A stretch of 64,000 nt of DNA from Isoetes taiwanensis (lineage: Eukaryota; Streptophyta; Lycopodiopsida; Isoetales; Isoetaceae), in the NCBI GenBank assembly GCA_021234155.1, contig JAJEKV010000078.1, positions 1 to 64,000 of the forward strand, read 5' to 3'. The notes beneath the pieces are model-generated. The model did no database searches, was not told the origin of the DNA, and saw nothing but the letters and a program-made list of their open reading frames with translations. Below are positions 1 through 10,799 of the stretch, piece after piece (the first letter of the stretch is position 1; every line of letters begins with the position of its first letter). Position numbers and translations under genes: made by a program.

Positions 1-340
1 TTAGTAGTAGCCAAGTATGTCGGGCATGTCAGAGCAATTGTGACGGGCCAATACCATTCCCGGAGGACACAACGTCCGCATCCATAACCTCCTCAGGTAT
101 GACCTCAACAAACCCATCGGACGCCGTATTCAATAACTCATGCAACGGTTGGCCATGCACTGTAATCGAACATACTTCTCTCGGATATGGGCAACGGGCC
201 GGTCACGGAGGGCATGACATTCATCCTCAATGAAGCTTCTTTGATGGTAACAGCAAAGCCTTTGCTCGCTTCTTCGAGCTAGCGTCTGTCTCAATGCGGG
301 AGGATGTGCACCCGTCGCGAATGGAAGCTATAAGTGCAGC
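1..340. other. Unassigned left edge
   Basis: I see no coding signal or repeat I can name. The stretch leads into the tandem repeat that follows. Confidence 0.3.
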
Positions 341-1745
341 GCTTCTTCATGGAGGCGATTTTCTTCCTCAAAGCGGTATGGCGTAAGAAATGGGTTGAAG
401 CGTCATGCATTGGTTTGGTTACTGCGTTGGTTGAGTTGGACATGGTATATGGTAGAGACCTTTTTTTCCTTCTCTATTCTCTATGCAACATTGCCATAGT
501 GCTCAATGAAGTGTTTGGTTGATCATTGGCGGCATTCTCTTCCTCAAAATGGTATGGCGAAAGAACGGGCATTGCTATCTTTGGTTTTAATCTTATGAAC
601 CCACTATATTCTTAGAGAACATATTCAGGAGTGACAGTCGCGTGCAACCGTAAGTCTATGAAGAATGAACCATTGTTGATTTAAAAGACCCGTTTAATGC
701 AAAGCCTTCGCATTATGTAAAGCTCTCGATGATGGCGGCATACTTGGCCCAAGTTTGTGTTCCTACCGCAAGATGAAAGTTTACGTCTTACAAGCAAGGA
801 TCGGTGCATTTGACATGGTGGCGACATGGTATATGGTAGAACCGTTTTTCCTTCTCTATTCTCTATGCAACATTGCCATCTTGCTCAATGAAGTTATCGG
901 ATTTGATGCGTGGTAGCATTTTTCTTCCTCAAAGCGGTATGGCGGAAGAATGGGTTGGCGTCATCGTTGGTTTTCATTACGCGTTGGTTGGCAGTTGGAC
1001 GACATGGTATATGGTAGAGACGTTTTTTCCTTCTCTATTCTCTTGCAACATTGCCACAAGTGCTCAATGAAGTGTTTGATTGATCTGTGGCAGCATTCTC
1101 TTCCTCAAAATGGTATGGCAGAAGAATGGGCATTGCTATCTTTTGGTTTTAATCCTATGAACCCACTATATTCTTAAGGAGAATACCGGAGTGACCAGGT
1201 GCACCATAATAAGTCTATGAAGAATGAACCATTGTTGAGTTTAAAACCCGATTAACGCAAGCACCGTTATGTAAAGCTCGGATGGCGGCATACTTGGCCC
1301 AAGTTTGTGTTCCTACCGCGAAGATGAAAGTTTACCGTCTTACAAGCAAGGATCGGTGCATTTGATTATGGTATGCGACATGGTATATGGTAGAGACCAT
1401 TTTTCCTTCTCTATTCTCTATGCAACATTGCCATAGTGCTCAATGAAGTGCTTGGTTGATCCGTGTGGCATTTTCTTTCCTCAAAGCGGTATGGCGAAGA
1501 ATGGGCATTGCTATCTTTTTGGTTTTTAATCTTATGAACCCACTATATTCTTAAGGGCATACCGAGGACCAGGTGTTGTGGACCCATAAGTCTATGAAGA
1601 ATGAACCATTGTTGGGTTTAAAGACGGGTTAACGCAAGCAACGCATTATGTAAAGCTCTTGGATGGCGACATACTTGCCCAAGTTTGCATTTAATGCGTG
1701 CAAGATGAAAGTTTACGTCTTACAAGCAAGGATTAGCCATTTGTC
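340..1745. repeat. Complex tandem repeat, unit about 380 bp
   Basis: A block starting at catggtatatggtaga recurs near 441, 826, 1003 and 1379. Each full copy continues through a poly-T stretch, 'ctctatgcaacattgcc', 'gaacccactatattctta' and 'aagtttacgtcttacaagca'. The pairs 441/826 and 1003/1379 are about 385 and 376 bases apart. The copy at 826 is truncated and followed by a second copy of the segment that precedes copy one ('cctcaaagcggtatggcg', near 368 and 936). Short ORFs here are frame-inconsistent between copies, so I read the block as non-coding. Confidence 0.75.
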
Positions 1746-1850
1746 CTAGAACATTGTAGTGGAAGTCTTATGCATTATCTCAATATCTCAGACAAATGGA
1801 ACCGTGGCATATTTCTAATGTGGAGATTTTTATACACATATGGAATTCTA

Positions 1851-2880
1851 GAATGGGGATTTCGTGATGAAACCAACAAACCGCCTCGATAGATAGGCTT
1901 CTCATTCATCTCAACATTTTCTACAATGGTGGATATTGGGTAGCCGCACATCGCGAACTACCACCTAAAATAAAGGAAAATTCAATTATATCATTTGGAC
2001 CCCCGATGTGTGATGCTTCTTGAGAAAGCTTATCCGCAGGATTAAAAAACCCAGCCCTTTCGGTTTCGAGGAAAAACCCTAGTGATAAGCCTTGACGAAC
2101 TGGACAAGCATCAGGCATAGAAATAAACTCCCAAAAACCCGCATGGAGAAGTCAAAATAGATGTCGAAACAACCCAGCACATTGCCTGCGTCACCAACAC
2201 AACAAAGCGAGACAACACAAACATACGGAGGATAGCATCACCTGGGGGTGAAAAGCATCACCCCGGAAAGGGTGGAAGAAAAACATGATAAACAAAAATT
2301 TGTGCACAATACAATAAACAAAGAAGGGGAGGAGGGTGGGTTCAAAGAGAATAAGGATGCACGAGAGAAGAGGAAGCGCCCGATGAGACGTTGATTAGGA
2401 ACCGCTCCTAAAATAGCAAAAATCCTCAACTGTAAAGGGCATCTCGCGCATGCATGCATGCAAGACATGCATGCTCATCATTTAGAATGTCGATCCGATG
2501 TCTCTTCGGACGATGCGATTCTAGAATGGGGCTACTAGGAAACCAACAAACCGCCTCCGAAGGCCAGAGAACTTCCTTAACAAAACTAGAATCGAGGATG
2601 AAGATCATAGGATGAAGGCTAAAGAAGGGTCACGAGGTCGAGAAAAGGCATGCCGCGTTATTTACGAAACGCTCAAATGGGCCAAACCAAGGTGAAGAAG
2701 CCCTCCCCCCTCGAAACAATTCAAAGAGAATAAAGGTCTTCTTGAGAGAAGAGGAAGCGCCGATGAGACGTTGATGCGAACAGCGCCCTCGTAGCGGAAA
2801 CCTAACCGAAGGGCATCTCGCGCCCACATGCATGCATGCAAGACATGCATGCTCGCCCCATTCTAGAATGTCAATGGGTG
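1851..2880. repeat. Diverged direct duplication with alternating GCATGC tracts
   Basis: The segment at about 2377-2497 recurs at 2757-2877, both running from 'gatgagacgttgat' through 'agggcatctcgcgc' to a gcatgcatgcatgc / gacatgcatgc tract. A second shared segment ('gaaaccaacaaaccgcctc') occurs near 1872 and 2537. The copies are about 380 to 670 bases apart. No open frame is shared between copies. The function is unknown. Confidence 0.6.
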
Positions 2881-2939
2881 TGTCCCGGATCGATCGCGAT
2901 TTGTGCTAGCTTAGGATCCCGAGACATGGGTAGAGAGAT

Positions 2940-3640
2940 ACACCGAAATTTTGAGGTAGGGGTATGAAAAATATTTGTTTGTTGTTGCTTGCTATGTACA
3001 TTAAATGTGGTGCATTCGGCAGCGGAGGCACAAGAAATCTTTGATGGGATTGCCAATACAATTTGAGATGTTGGATCTTAGAGTGCACTCACTCTAGGAT
3101 ACTCGAGAAAATGATGTTGGAGAAATTTCATTAAAGCGTTTTTGAACAAAACAAAATGGATGGAATCTTATCAAACAGTCTTACATATATTACCTCTTTG
3201 TTAGCATGTGGCAATTTGAAGGTCTGGGGTGGGCAGGAAATACACATTGAGCTCGGGGAAAAGATTTTAAGCAGACATTTTTATTGGCAATGCTTTAATT
3301 GACACGTGTTGTTCTCTATTGGAAGTACAAGTAGCATTTGACAAGGTATCTGTGAAAGATCTTTTATCTTGAATGAGAGAAATTGAAAACGATTCTACGA
3401 CATTCAAATGTCTAGGTTAAGTGGTAGAAAAGGGCCGACAATATTTTAATCTAATGAAAGAATATAGTATTGTGTTAATGAGGATCACTATATATGCATG
3501 GTGGATATGTTATACGATCGGGAAAGTTGCATGAAAAAGAAAAATTGCTTAAAACTGCATGGTCTTCATTACTCATTGTTGGTCGCTTATGAATACGGGG
3601 AGTTGGGCGAGTCAGGAGAGCGGTGTAAAAGCGGCTTTTG
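2940..3640 (+). pseudogene. PPR (pentatricopeptide repeat) protein remnant
   Basis: Pieces in shifting frames match plant PLS-type PPR proteins, which are RNA-binding organellar editing and processing factors. In order there is a KCGAFGS...AQEIFDGI segment (about 2999-3056), a LLACGNLK segment followed by QEIHIELGEKIL (about 3192-3275), a SIGSTSS segment (about 3317), and an EGRQYF / HYICMVDMLYD-like segment (about 3425-3520). These fit the usual 'YxKCGxxxxAxxxFD', 'LLKACGNL...GxxIHxxL' and 'HYxCMVDLLGR' motifs. Several frameshifts and stops interrupt the frame, so it is a pseudogene. The family call rests on motif order, not on an intact frame. Its 3' end runs into a LINE remnant. Confidence 0.55.
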
Positions 3641-3689
3641 TCGGGGAGCCATCATTTAGCGGGTTTAACTAAGTTTGAAAATAGGTTTT

Positions 3690-4680
3690 AGTTTTGAATA
3701 GATGTCGGGCTTGCAGCTGCCTTGAAGGCATTCTATGCGATGGCGAATTTCTTGAAACATGCCTATATAAATCTCTTGGCGGCTTAAGAAGAGGTTATTT
3801 GATGCTTTAGTTGTTCTGTTATCTTATCGCTAGCGAGATTTGGGGCCCCTCTTTGTGTAGATCTAAGTGGCAAGAGATTGAGGCTATTCGAGAAAACATG
3901 GCTCCATATGGCTTTAAAGGTGAAACGAGATGTTCCCTATGAGCTTCTCTTGTATGCCGGTGGATCTTTTCTTTGGAAATTCGGAGCCATGAACAACACA
4001 TTGAGATATTTAGATCATAAAGGCAAGGCCACCGAAGATTCTCTCATGAAACAAACTCTTAATGCTCTTTGCTGAAACTTTGAAAGAGACAATAAAATTC
4101 TTTGGTATAAGGATTTGCGGGGATGGTTGGCTCGCCTTCCTTAGCTGTCCGCCACCACGGGGATTTTAAAGCACAAGCATTTACGGCTTATTGTGAAGTT
4201 TCTAATAAAAAAGAAACTTCAATATTACTTTAAATGATTTTAACCACACCTTGCACTTCACGTCATACTGACCTTACTTATGTTTGCATAGTATGTTTCA
4301 GTGCAAATCTGACCCATTACTGCGTATGCGCATGAGCTCACATATGTCGATGATTGAAAAGGGAGGTGGTTAGGCTGATCAAAGATTTTGTGTGCGTGGG
4401 GAGGGACATTGAGACCCAGAAACACGCCATATATTTTTGTCGAGGAGGCATAAGGCCTTTTAGAGAAATATCCCATGCTAGTGGAGCTTGCCCATGGATG
4501 AGTTGTTTCGACATCATCCTACATTGCCTATCTTGGGGAATTTTATCCGTGAGCTCTTAGACCATATTGAGTGTCACTAGCGTTTAGTGGCATCTATTCT
4601 GCAATACTTTTACATGTAATCTTGTTTGGTTCTTGTCTCATAGCCTTCGGGCTCCCGAGGACGTTAAAATTTATTATTAT
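3690..4680 (+). pseudogene. Non-LTR retrotransposon (LINE) reverse transcriptase 3' remnant
   Basis: Frame pieces resemble the region after the RT catalytic core of plant LINEs: KKRLFDALVV then EIWGPSLC..WQEIE (about 3785-3885), a basic segment KVKRDVPYELLLYAGG (about 3917-3965), and the C-terminal end DIETQKHAIYFC...MDELFRHHPTLPILGNFIRELL (about 4407-4557). The element ends in a short 'attattatt' tail at about 4672-4681, a normal LINE 3' end, immediately before the Helitron A terminus. Several frameshifts are present and the 5' part with the RT active site is missing. It has no function of its own now. Confidence 0.65.
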
Positions 4681-4682
4681 TA

Positions 4683-7032
4683 CTAGTAATGGTGCCCAGC
4701 GTTGCTGGGCTATAACGCAGTTATCGGGTTCAACGTTGTAGGATTCATGCAGCATTAATGCTGTGCAATTTGAGCTTCAAGTTTTATATAATGCTTTATA
4801 TCATGGAAACATTGATGCAATTTAAACATGGCTGACGTACCTACAATTCTTTTGCCTTTATATTAGAACAGATAATATAATGTAGGTCACTCATAGCTAT
4901 TTCTTCCTTTTTCTTCTACATTTGTTTACTCAGTCAATGCATCATTGAAAAGTAGCAGAGGTTAAATTGGTTGTATGTTTATTAGAGAGCCATGTGAGCT
5001 AAACTTGCAAATTAATTGTTGAGTTTAATGTTGCTCTCGTGGAGAAGTAGTAGAGGTTAAATTGGTTGTATGTTTATTCGAGGGCCATGTGTAGTAAACT
5101 TGCAAATTGATTGTTGAGTTTAGTGTTCATTTGGATTAACAGGCAAATATATGTGTATATATGTCCACGTAGAAAAATCCGTTTGTTCTACTTCATGAAA
5201 GAAGTATACTTTTGTTTTGCATTCTTTCTTTTATAGATTTACGTCGTAGTGATTATTTGGTATTTTTTTGCTTACGGATTTGAATTGTTTAATATCTTTC
5301 CTTTATAGATTTACATCGTAGTGATTATTTGGTATTCTTTTGCTAAGGATTTGCATTGTATTATAGATTTCTGAATACATTTGCACTATAGTTGATATTT
5401 GTCTAATTCTTTCCAATTTGCACATCATCGATAAGCTTTGTTAAATATCATGGTTCCAAACATGCTAGGTTTGAATAAGCACAAACATCAAGTGAACATA
5501 TTAAGGCAATAACTGGAGAGGAAACCATATATTTGTGAAGTGCAATAGCACAAAAATCCCAAGAATAATTATGATAGGTCTATTCTTCTTTCCAATGTTA
5601 ATTAAATATCAATGATAAGATGATCCTGATTTAGACATCAATGAAATAATATAATAATGGGCATATAATATAATCAGAACTAACTTGAATAAAATGTTTG
5701 GCTCATTGTTGCCCGTTTAACTGTACTAAGATATCTCTACAAAAGCAAATTAAATTCAGCACTTATTTGAGCTATTTATTCTGCAGCTCTTTTCCTATGC
5801 TTAGATCCCTTCTCTAAGGGCAACAATTGACTCTGGAAAAGTAGCAAAGCCTAAACCATCATTTTTATGCTGTTATGAATGGAACCAAAGACAACAACTT
5901 GCATATGTTATCGAAGTATTTTGGAGTTGAACTCCAAGTGCTTAATTTACTGAGCTCATGTGTGCTTATAGAAAAAGTAGAATAAACATGGCAAAACTTT
6001 GAAATGGCACACCTTGTAACAATCAAGGAACCACCTTGAATAAAAAGTCTTCTGCAAGTCCAATCCTCAAAAAGTGAAGCCTGATAAATAAATATATCTT
6101 GCAAGCAATGGACTGCCAGAAAATTGAAATTTACAGGACGTTGAAATCACAGTGCCACCGAATTTGTGCTAGATCCAAATTTGGACGTTGAATTTGTGCC
6201 ACCCGAATTTGTGCATGTTTAATCAGAATGCAGACAAAAACCAACATTCATTTCCCTGCTACTATCATCCTCCTGGGAAGAACTTTCAATCTTGCTGGAA
6301 AAATTGCAGAGCTCCTACATATCTAGATAATGACGAAGCAAAGCCTACTGCACTTTCCAAAACTGCACCTGCTGTACTACAGAACAAAATCCTTTCTCCT
6401 TCTGACCTATTTTCAATTCAGAGTAGGACTACGAATGACGACTCTAGACACTTTACTTTGCAAGCTCTGATAAATCAGTTGGAATGGGTCTAGGCTTCTT
6501 GCAACAGCCCTACAAAATGAGTGGAAGTTCACAGAATGGCAAGCCGCTACAGCTCACAAATCCGCCAAGATAATGCTTCGCAAATCCCTTAAATATGATT
6601 GCCGGAAGAACCTCCAACAGCTTTGCTGGATATATGCCATTAAAAATAGGGTGTCGGATCAATCATCCTTCTTCACAGTCACCAGAGCAGGAAAAGAAAT
6701 ACCAAAATCAGAATAGGTTAAACTCAGAGCAAGGTAAATCCTGTTAGATCTCAAAATCCTGAGAACATTTTCGCCCCTGCTCAGTCTTGCCGGAACTGCC
6801 ATAGCTGCAAACGTACCCTAAAATAAGATAAGAGAAATCCCTACAAAATGACAATGGAATGCCGGAATAGGCATGCCATCGCCACCATGGCTGGAGCTGT
6901 GGTATAGAGATGCGATAGCTGAATATGGCTCCGCCGCTCCTCCCTAACCCTAGGATGCCTTCGCAAAAAACCGCAGCATGATTAGATCAAATCTGGGCCG
7001 TCCGATTTAGGGCGACAAACAATAGTATAGGA
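4683..7032 (-). mobile_element. Non-autonomous Helitron A
   Basis: Read on the minus strand the element begins with TCCTATACTATTG at 7032 (preceded by A). It ends with a GC-rich hairpin (GCCCAGC/GCTGGGC-type, here slightly imperfect, near 4695-4711) followed by CTAG at 4686-4683, with T as the next host base. These are the hallmarks of Helitrons, rolling-circle transposons that insert between A and T without target duplication. There is no Rep or helicase inside. Near its 5' end (about 6900-6500) the minus strand carries an ATG-initiated stretch with possible GT-AG introns, which looks like a captured promoter-proximal gene fragment that I cannot identify. It inserted just after the LINE tail. 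Confidence 0.8.
4948..5390. repeat. Two local tandem duplications inside Helitron A
   Basis: A segment of about 95 bp beginning 'agtagcagaggttaaattgg' is repeated at about 4952 and 5047. Downstream, a segment of about 78 bp containing 'atagatttac' and 'tagtgattatttggtat' is repeated at about 5234 and 5306. Neither is coding. Confidence 0.7.
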
Positions 7033-7960
7033 TTATTATTATTTAATGTCCACATCTATGATATTGAGTCATGTAACTGCATGATAAGATTTTATTTATC
7101 ATACACGTGGTTCAATATGTCAGTGGCAATGCCTTATAATTCTGTATTACGAACACATAATGCTTTTCTGACAAGCACACTGGCTAGGTGACAAGCCCAC
7201 AGATTATGGCATTGACACTTACGAAGTTCTTAATAAGCCTACAGATTATGGTATTCATACTTAGCAGTTGTCTTCAACAACTATTCATGTGCTTTTTAAT
7301 CCATTCTCATTAAGTATCTAGGACGTCAAGTGCAAATTTGTTGAATTTGTGCGATAGCATTGGAGGTAATTACAATTTCAAGTTTACAATGCAATCTGGA
7401 GCAATAGTTCTGACTTCAAACACAACATTCACTGCCCCATCTCTGCAATTGATTGGGATGGTGTTCATCCGAAAGGAGCCTTTACCTAAATTTTTGCTAC
7501 TTGCTCCATTTATATTTTTGGAATGTGCGCATAGCCACATTTATTATCAAGCTATGTTTGTGGAGGCGTACTATGAGAGATGGAGGTTGCAAACTCTTGC
7601 TTAATGCTATGTTGGTTTTAACTTTAGTTTTCAAATGTTACTTATAATTTGCAATGCCAAAGAAATATTCAATGCTCAAAATATTGGGAATTGAACAATG
7701 TTGTTATATGTTAGGCATTCTAGACATGATATGAGGCCTTCCATCCCATTCTTAGCTTTAGCTTTGATTTTGCTTAACATATATTTGCAAGAATTCCCAT
7801 TAAAGATGCCATATATGGACACTATCACATGCCACCTCATACATTTATAGAATACTCTACTTTTGTGCTTTATTCCGTGTACGACCTACTTCTCAAGTTC
7901 TTTTGCAAATTCCCAAGATAAACTACTTCTCAAGTCTTGTTTCAATTTCCCAAGATAAAG
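7033..7960. other. No gene recognised
   Basis: AT-rich stretch between Helitron A and the next Helitron 3' end. It may be the body of the non-autonomous Helitron that ends at 8049, but I could not find that element's TC start. Open frames here are short and show no family motif. Confidence 0.3.
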
Positions 7961-7974
7961 TTGGATTATGATTG

Positions 7975-8049
7975 CTTGCTTTTCTCATTGCAAGCAAAAT
8001 ATTTACAGGCTCCCAACTTATGCCCAGCAATGCTGGGCACCATTACTAT
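7975..8049 (+). mobile_element. Helitron 3' terminus (copy C)
   Basis: The perfect hairpin GCCCAGCAATGCTGGGC at 8022-8038 is followed 7 bases later by CTAT, where the family has CTAG. The upstream sequence 'ttttctcattgc' and 'cccaacttatgccc' matches the ends of the copies at 8858 and 24628. It is either a mutated or a truncated Helitron tail. Confidence 0.65.
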
Positions 8050-8149
8050 CAATAATAAGATCCTTCCAAGGTTACACGGACAACTCCATATGTACCACGA
8101 GCATAGATGCCATCATTGCGAAAGGCAAAGATGCTACAAGGACTCCCAA

Positions 8150-8648
8150 TCGAGGTTCATCAACCACCTAACCCCTTCGGCATGCCCCTTGCATAAAGCT
8201 GCACATCAAGGATGGTGCCATCATCATCCTACTTAGAAACATGAATCCAGGGTGCGGGTCTGCGCAATGGCACCCGCCGCCCGAGTCACCAACACACACC
8301 CACGAATCATAGATGCAGAGATAATCACTCCTCATACCAAGGATAACCCTGGAGCCATCAGATAGCGACCTCCTCCCCTTCAGGCGAAGACAGTTCCCCG
8401 TGCGACTCGCATTCTCGATGACCATAAACAAGTCACAAGGCCAATCCATGAGCTCCGTTGGCATCTACCTACCAACGTCAGTCTTCGCCCATGGCCAGCT
8501 TTATGTCGCATTCTCAAGGTGCACCACACAGCATGGAGTAAAGGTCTATATTCAAGACACCTCAAAACAAGGAGCACTATTAAAAGCGATGAAGATTCAC
8601 TCAAATGTAGTCTACAAAGAGATCCTACGGGATGAAATTGCTCCTTAA
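8150..8648 (+). pseudogene. Helitron RepHel helicase, C-terminal remnant
   Basis: Encodes the end of a Pif1-like (SF1) DNA helicase as found in Helitron Rep/helicase proteins. Visible parts in order are IKDGAIIILLRNMNP (about 8204-8250), RIIDAEIIT (about 8304-8330, another frame), and the last intact stretch [16 protein letters not shown]...[20 protein letters not shown] (8403-8530). The last piece carries the helicase motifs V and VI (INKSQGQ and YVAFSR). At least two frameshifts separate the pieces, so it is dead. The stop at 8646-8648 lies about 210 bases before the element's hairpin and 3' end, as expected for an autonomous Helitron. The N-terminal Rep domain is absent, apparently cut off near the copy C terminus. 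Confidence 0.85.
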
Positions 8649-8858
8649 CTCGATCTCTTACCTGAGTAACGATCAAATACCTCTTCAATGTGTAATTTTC
8701 AAGATGTTAATAACAAAAATTAAACTCCAGACTAAATATTACACTTTTTTCTCATTCTTCTTAAAACCTTAGATGATATTTCGACACTTTTCTCATTGCG
8801 GTCAAAACATTTCTGGACCTCCAACTTATGCCCGGCAATGTCTGGGCACCATTAATAG
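8649..8858 (+). mobile_element. Helitron D 3' end
   Basis: Non-coding tail after the helicase stop. 'cttttctcattgcggtcaaa' at about 8791 and the hairpin GCCCGGCAATGTCTGGGC at 8830-8847 match the reverse-complement end of Helitron B near 24640-24700. The terminal tetranucleotide reads ATAG where the family has CTAG, followed by T. Confidence 0.7.
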
Positions 8859-9775
8859 TATCCATAACATGATAATCATGAGAATAACGTCTAAACCTAA
8901 TCATACATATCTAACTTACAAGATCGCCGATGGATCCGGCATAATTACTGTTACTGCAAGCAGAGTGTCGAGGTCTGTTAAAGGCGGTGACCAGGGTCGA
9001 AAAGCAAGCCTCTACCACCTCGACCTAACTCTCAAGAAGGTCCGCCATGGGCCGATTCAAGCAGTGTGAGCTTCTTGGAGATCGAACCTTTGCCAAACGA
9101 TGCACCAATATGGCGATTCAAAAGCCTCTTTCGAATGCCTACATCGAGGAATTATGCGGGGAGTTCAAGATGGACTACCGAGTCACATTAACGATGGTGG
9201 AGTCTCGCCAACAAGCGACCATTCTGCGGAGGCCAAGATTCAAGCGCGATTCTGATTCCAAGAGGTTAATCGTTATGCTCAAAGACATGAACTTGGGGAT
9301 TAGAAATGATAAAATTTAAAAAAAATTGCATAAAATTTTGAGCTTATATATCTAGCATTAAAGGATTTTTGTGATTTTATACTTTTTGGCATGTTTTCAT
9401 ATGATTTCATGGGGTATTGCATGAGGCATACTAATCAAAGATATCTAGAGTGCACTCCACATTTTATTGTCTAAATTCCATATCACCAATAGTTTACCCC
9501 ATACCCTCTACAAATAAATAAATAAATTAAAAAAAAAAAAAAACAATGGCAACGAAGGGCTCGAGAACTACTTTAGGGTTGTGTTGATTAGGGTTGTGTT
9601 GTGCAATTTGTAGTGAGCATACGTTTGATGGAGATAGATGCCATTATGTTGCCCTTTAACCTCGAGTCAGCAGCAGGCTTAAGTCCTTAAAAGCTCGGCC
9701 TCCTCCTCTTGATCCTATAAGCTTTTTGAGGGATTTGTTCATAAGCTCTGGTCAGGAATTGGCAATACTTTGAGG
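8859..9775. other. Unassigned stretch
   Basis: A 90-codon open frame (9047-9319, +) has a mixed basic composition but no motif I recognise, and I do not claim it as a gene. A poly-A run lies at about 9530-9543. The right edge leads into the BTB fragment, so part may be intron. Confidence 0.25.
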
Positions 9776-9779
9776 GCGG

Positions 9780-10175
9780 GTATGATAGAGTCTGGCCAAG
9801 GAGTCTTATGTGAAATCGTAGGTTATGATATAGATTTTACTTGAGGGAAAGCCGTTATCTCACTGCAGATACCGATAGCGGCAAGATCTTCTTTCTTCAA
9901 AAACAAATTTGGGAAAAGAATGGAAATCAAGAAAAGAGATTAGATTAGCTAATAAGAAGCTAACCTTCTACGCTTTCTTGATCTTGTTAACTTCTTCTAT
10001 ACATATAGATTGGATGTGGCAGTAGAGGATATGCAAGACCTGGCAAGGGTTTGCAAGGTTTGTGGTTGTATTGGCCTTCAAAAGATCCTTCAGAAAGAGC
10101 TTAACCATCAAAAGTTTGCCCAGTGCAAGCTCAAAGATGTTGATGATTCGCAGAAGAATATTTGAAGTTTCTTAC
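9780..10175 (+). pseudogene. BTB/POZ-domain protein fragment (ABTB-like)
   Basis: Two blocks resemble the BTB domain of plant ankyrin/BTB proteins, which are substrate adaptors of CUL3 ubiquitin ligases. The first (about 9824-9940) reads GYDIDFT*GKAV...IPIAARSSFFKNKFGK, matching the usual 'DxxFxVxGKxFxAHRxxLAARSxxF'. The second (about 10007-10168) reads RLDVAVEDMQDLARVCKVCG...LQKILQKELNHQKFAQ...DVDDSQKN, matching the helical end of the domain. A stop and a gap separate them; the gap may be an intron. The chromovirus LTR begins about 45 bases after the second block, so the gene appears to have been interrupted by that insertion. Confidence 0.55.
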
Positions 10176-10417
10176 TGAATTATCAAATAACAAGATGTAT
10201 GTGAACAGAGAAAGGATGTGCGTGGCGACCATATGGATATTAATTATCATACGAACATTATACTCCTATGTACAAAAAGATGGTCGATCGGGTAGTTGCA
10301 AGACAAGATTTGAACTCGCAATCTTCTAGTTGCGAGTCACACACCTTTGCCAAGTGCGCTGCCAATATTTGTTGAAGACATTCCTTCATGTCTTCCTCAT
10401 ATGTGGGACTATCTCCA

Positions 10418-10440
10418 GAAGGTTCTAGAATGTTCTAGAA
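10418..10440 (+). promoter_or_regulatory. Heat-shock-element-like motif in the 5' LTR
   Basis: Five alternating GAA/TTC units with exact 2-base spacing: GAA-gg-TTC-ta-GAA-tg-TTC-ta-GAA. This matches the binding site of trimeric heat-shock factors. It lies 66 bases upstream of a TATA box, a sensible promoter position. The 3' LTR has the same five units. Confidence 0.7.
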
Positions 10441-10506
10441 CCTAAATGCATGCGCGACACTTGGCGCGATCTCATCCATTGGGTGGCGTGATTTGGTTGG
10501 TCTAGA

Positions 10507-10513
10507 TATATAA
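10507..10513 (+). promoter_or_regulatory. TATA box of the 5' LTR
   Basis: TATATAA in the conserved block 'tctagatatataaggagg', repeated in the 3' LTR at 15887-15893. It sits about two thirds into the LTR, as expected for a U3/R boundary. Confidence 0.65.
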
Positions 10514-10799
10514 GGAGGTACCTCCTTCTTGTCCAAATCATTCGGTTCAGCGCTAGTCTTGAGCCTTCAAGGCATCTGTCTCGTATTCACCTTGCCTTGG
10601 CTATTGTATTCTTGATTCTGTTCATATATCGAATTTCTTCCGTATTTCTTTGCGTATTTTCCACGTATTTTTCCTTGTTTTTGAGTAGGTTCATGGCCGG
10701 TCTCAGGAATCCCTTGCGGTTCTTTATGCTTTTCGATCCTAAGCATTTTTGCTCATATTTGGTGATTTTATATCTATAGAGGAGGTTCAGACTTTATTA

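Larger units (their letters stand above)
10219..10692 (+). repeat. Element F 5' LTR
   Basis: Aligns along its length with 15581-16100: shared blocks include TGGCGACCATATGG at the start, 'cattccttcatgtctt', 'ctaaatgcatgcgcga', 'tagatatataaggaggtacc' and 'tatttttccttgttttt' at the end. The first base is set by analogy with the 3' LTR (TGTGGCGACC). The 3' boundary is where similarity to the second LTR stops, near 'gtaggttca'. Confidence 0.85.

Noticed and set aside
334-1177. Small frames with repeated MVYGRD / FFLKAVW peptides
   Set aside because: They follow the tandem DNA repeat and shift frame between copies.
9047-9319. 90-codon plus-strand frame as a gene
   Set aside because: No recognisable motif or context support, in a region of decayed sequence; left as unassigned.
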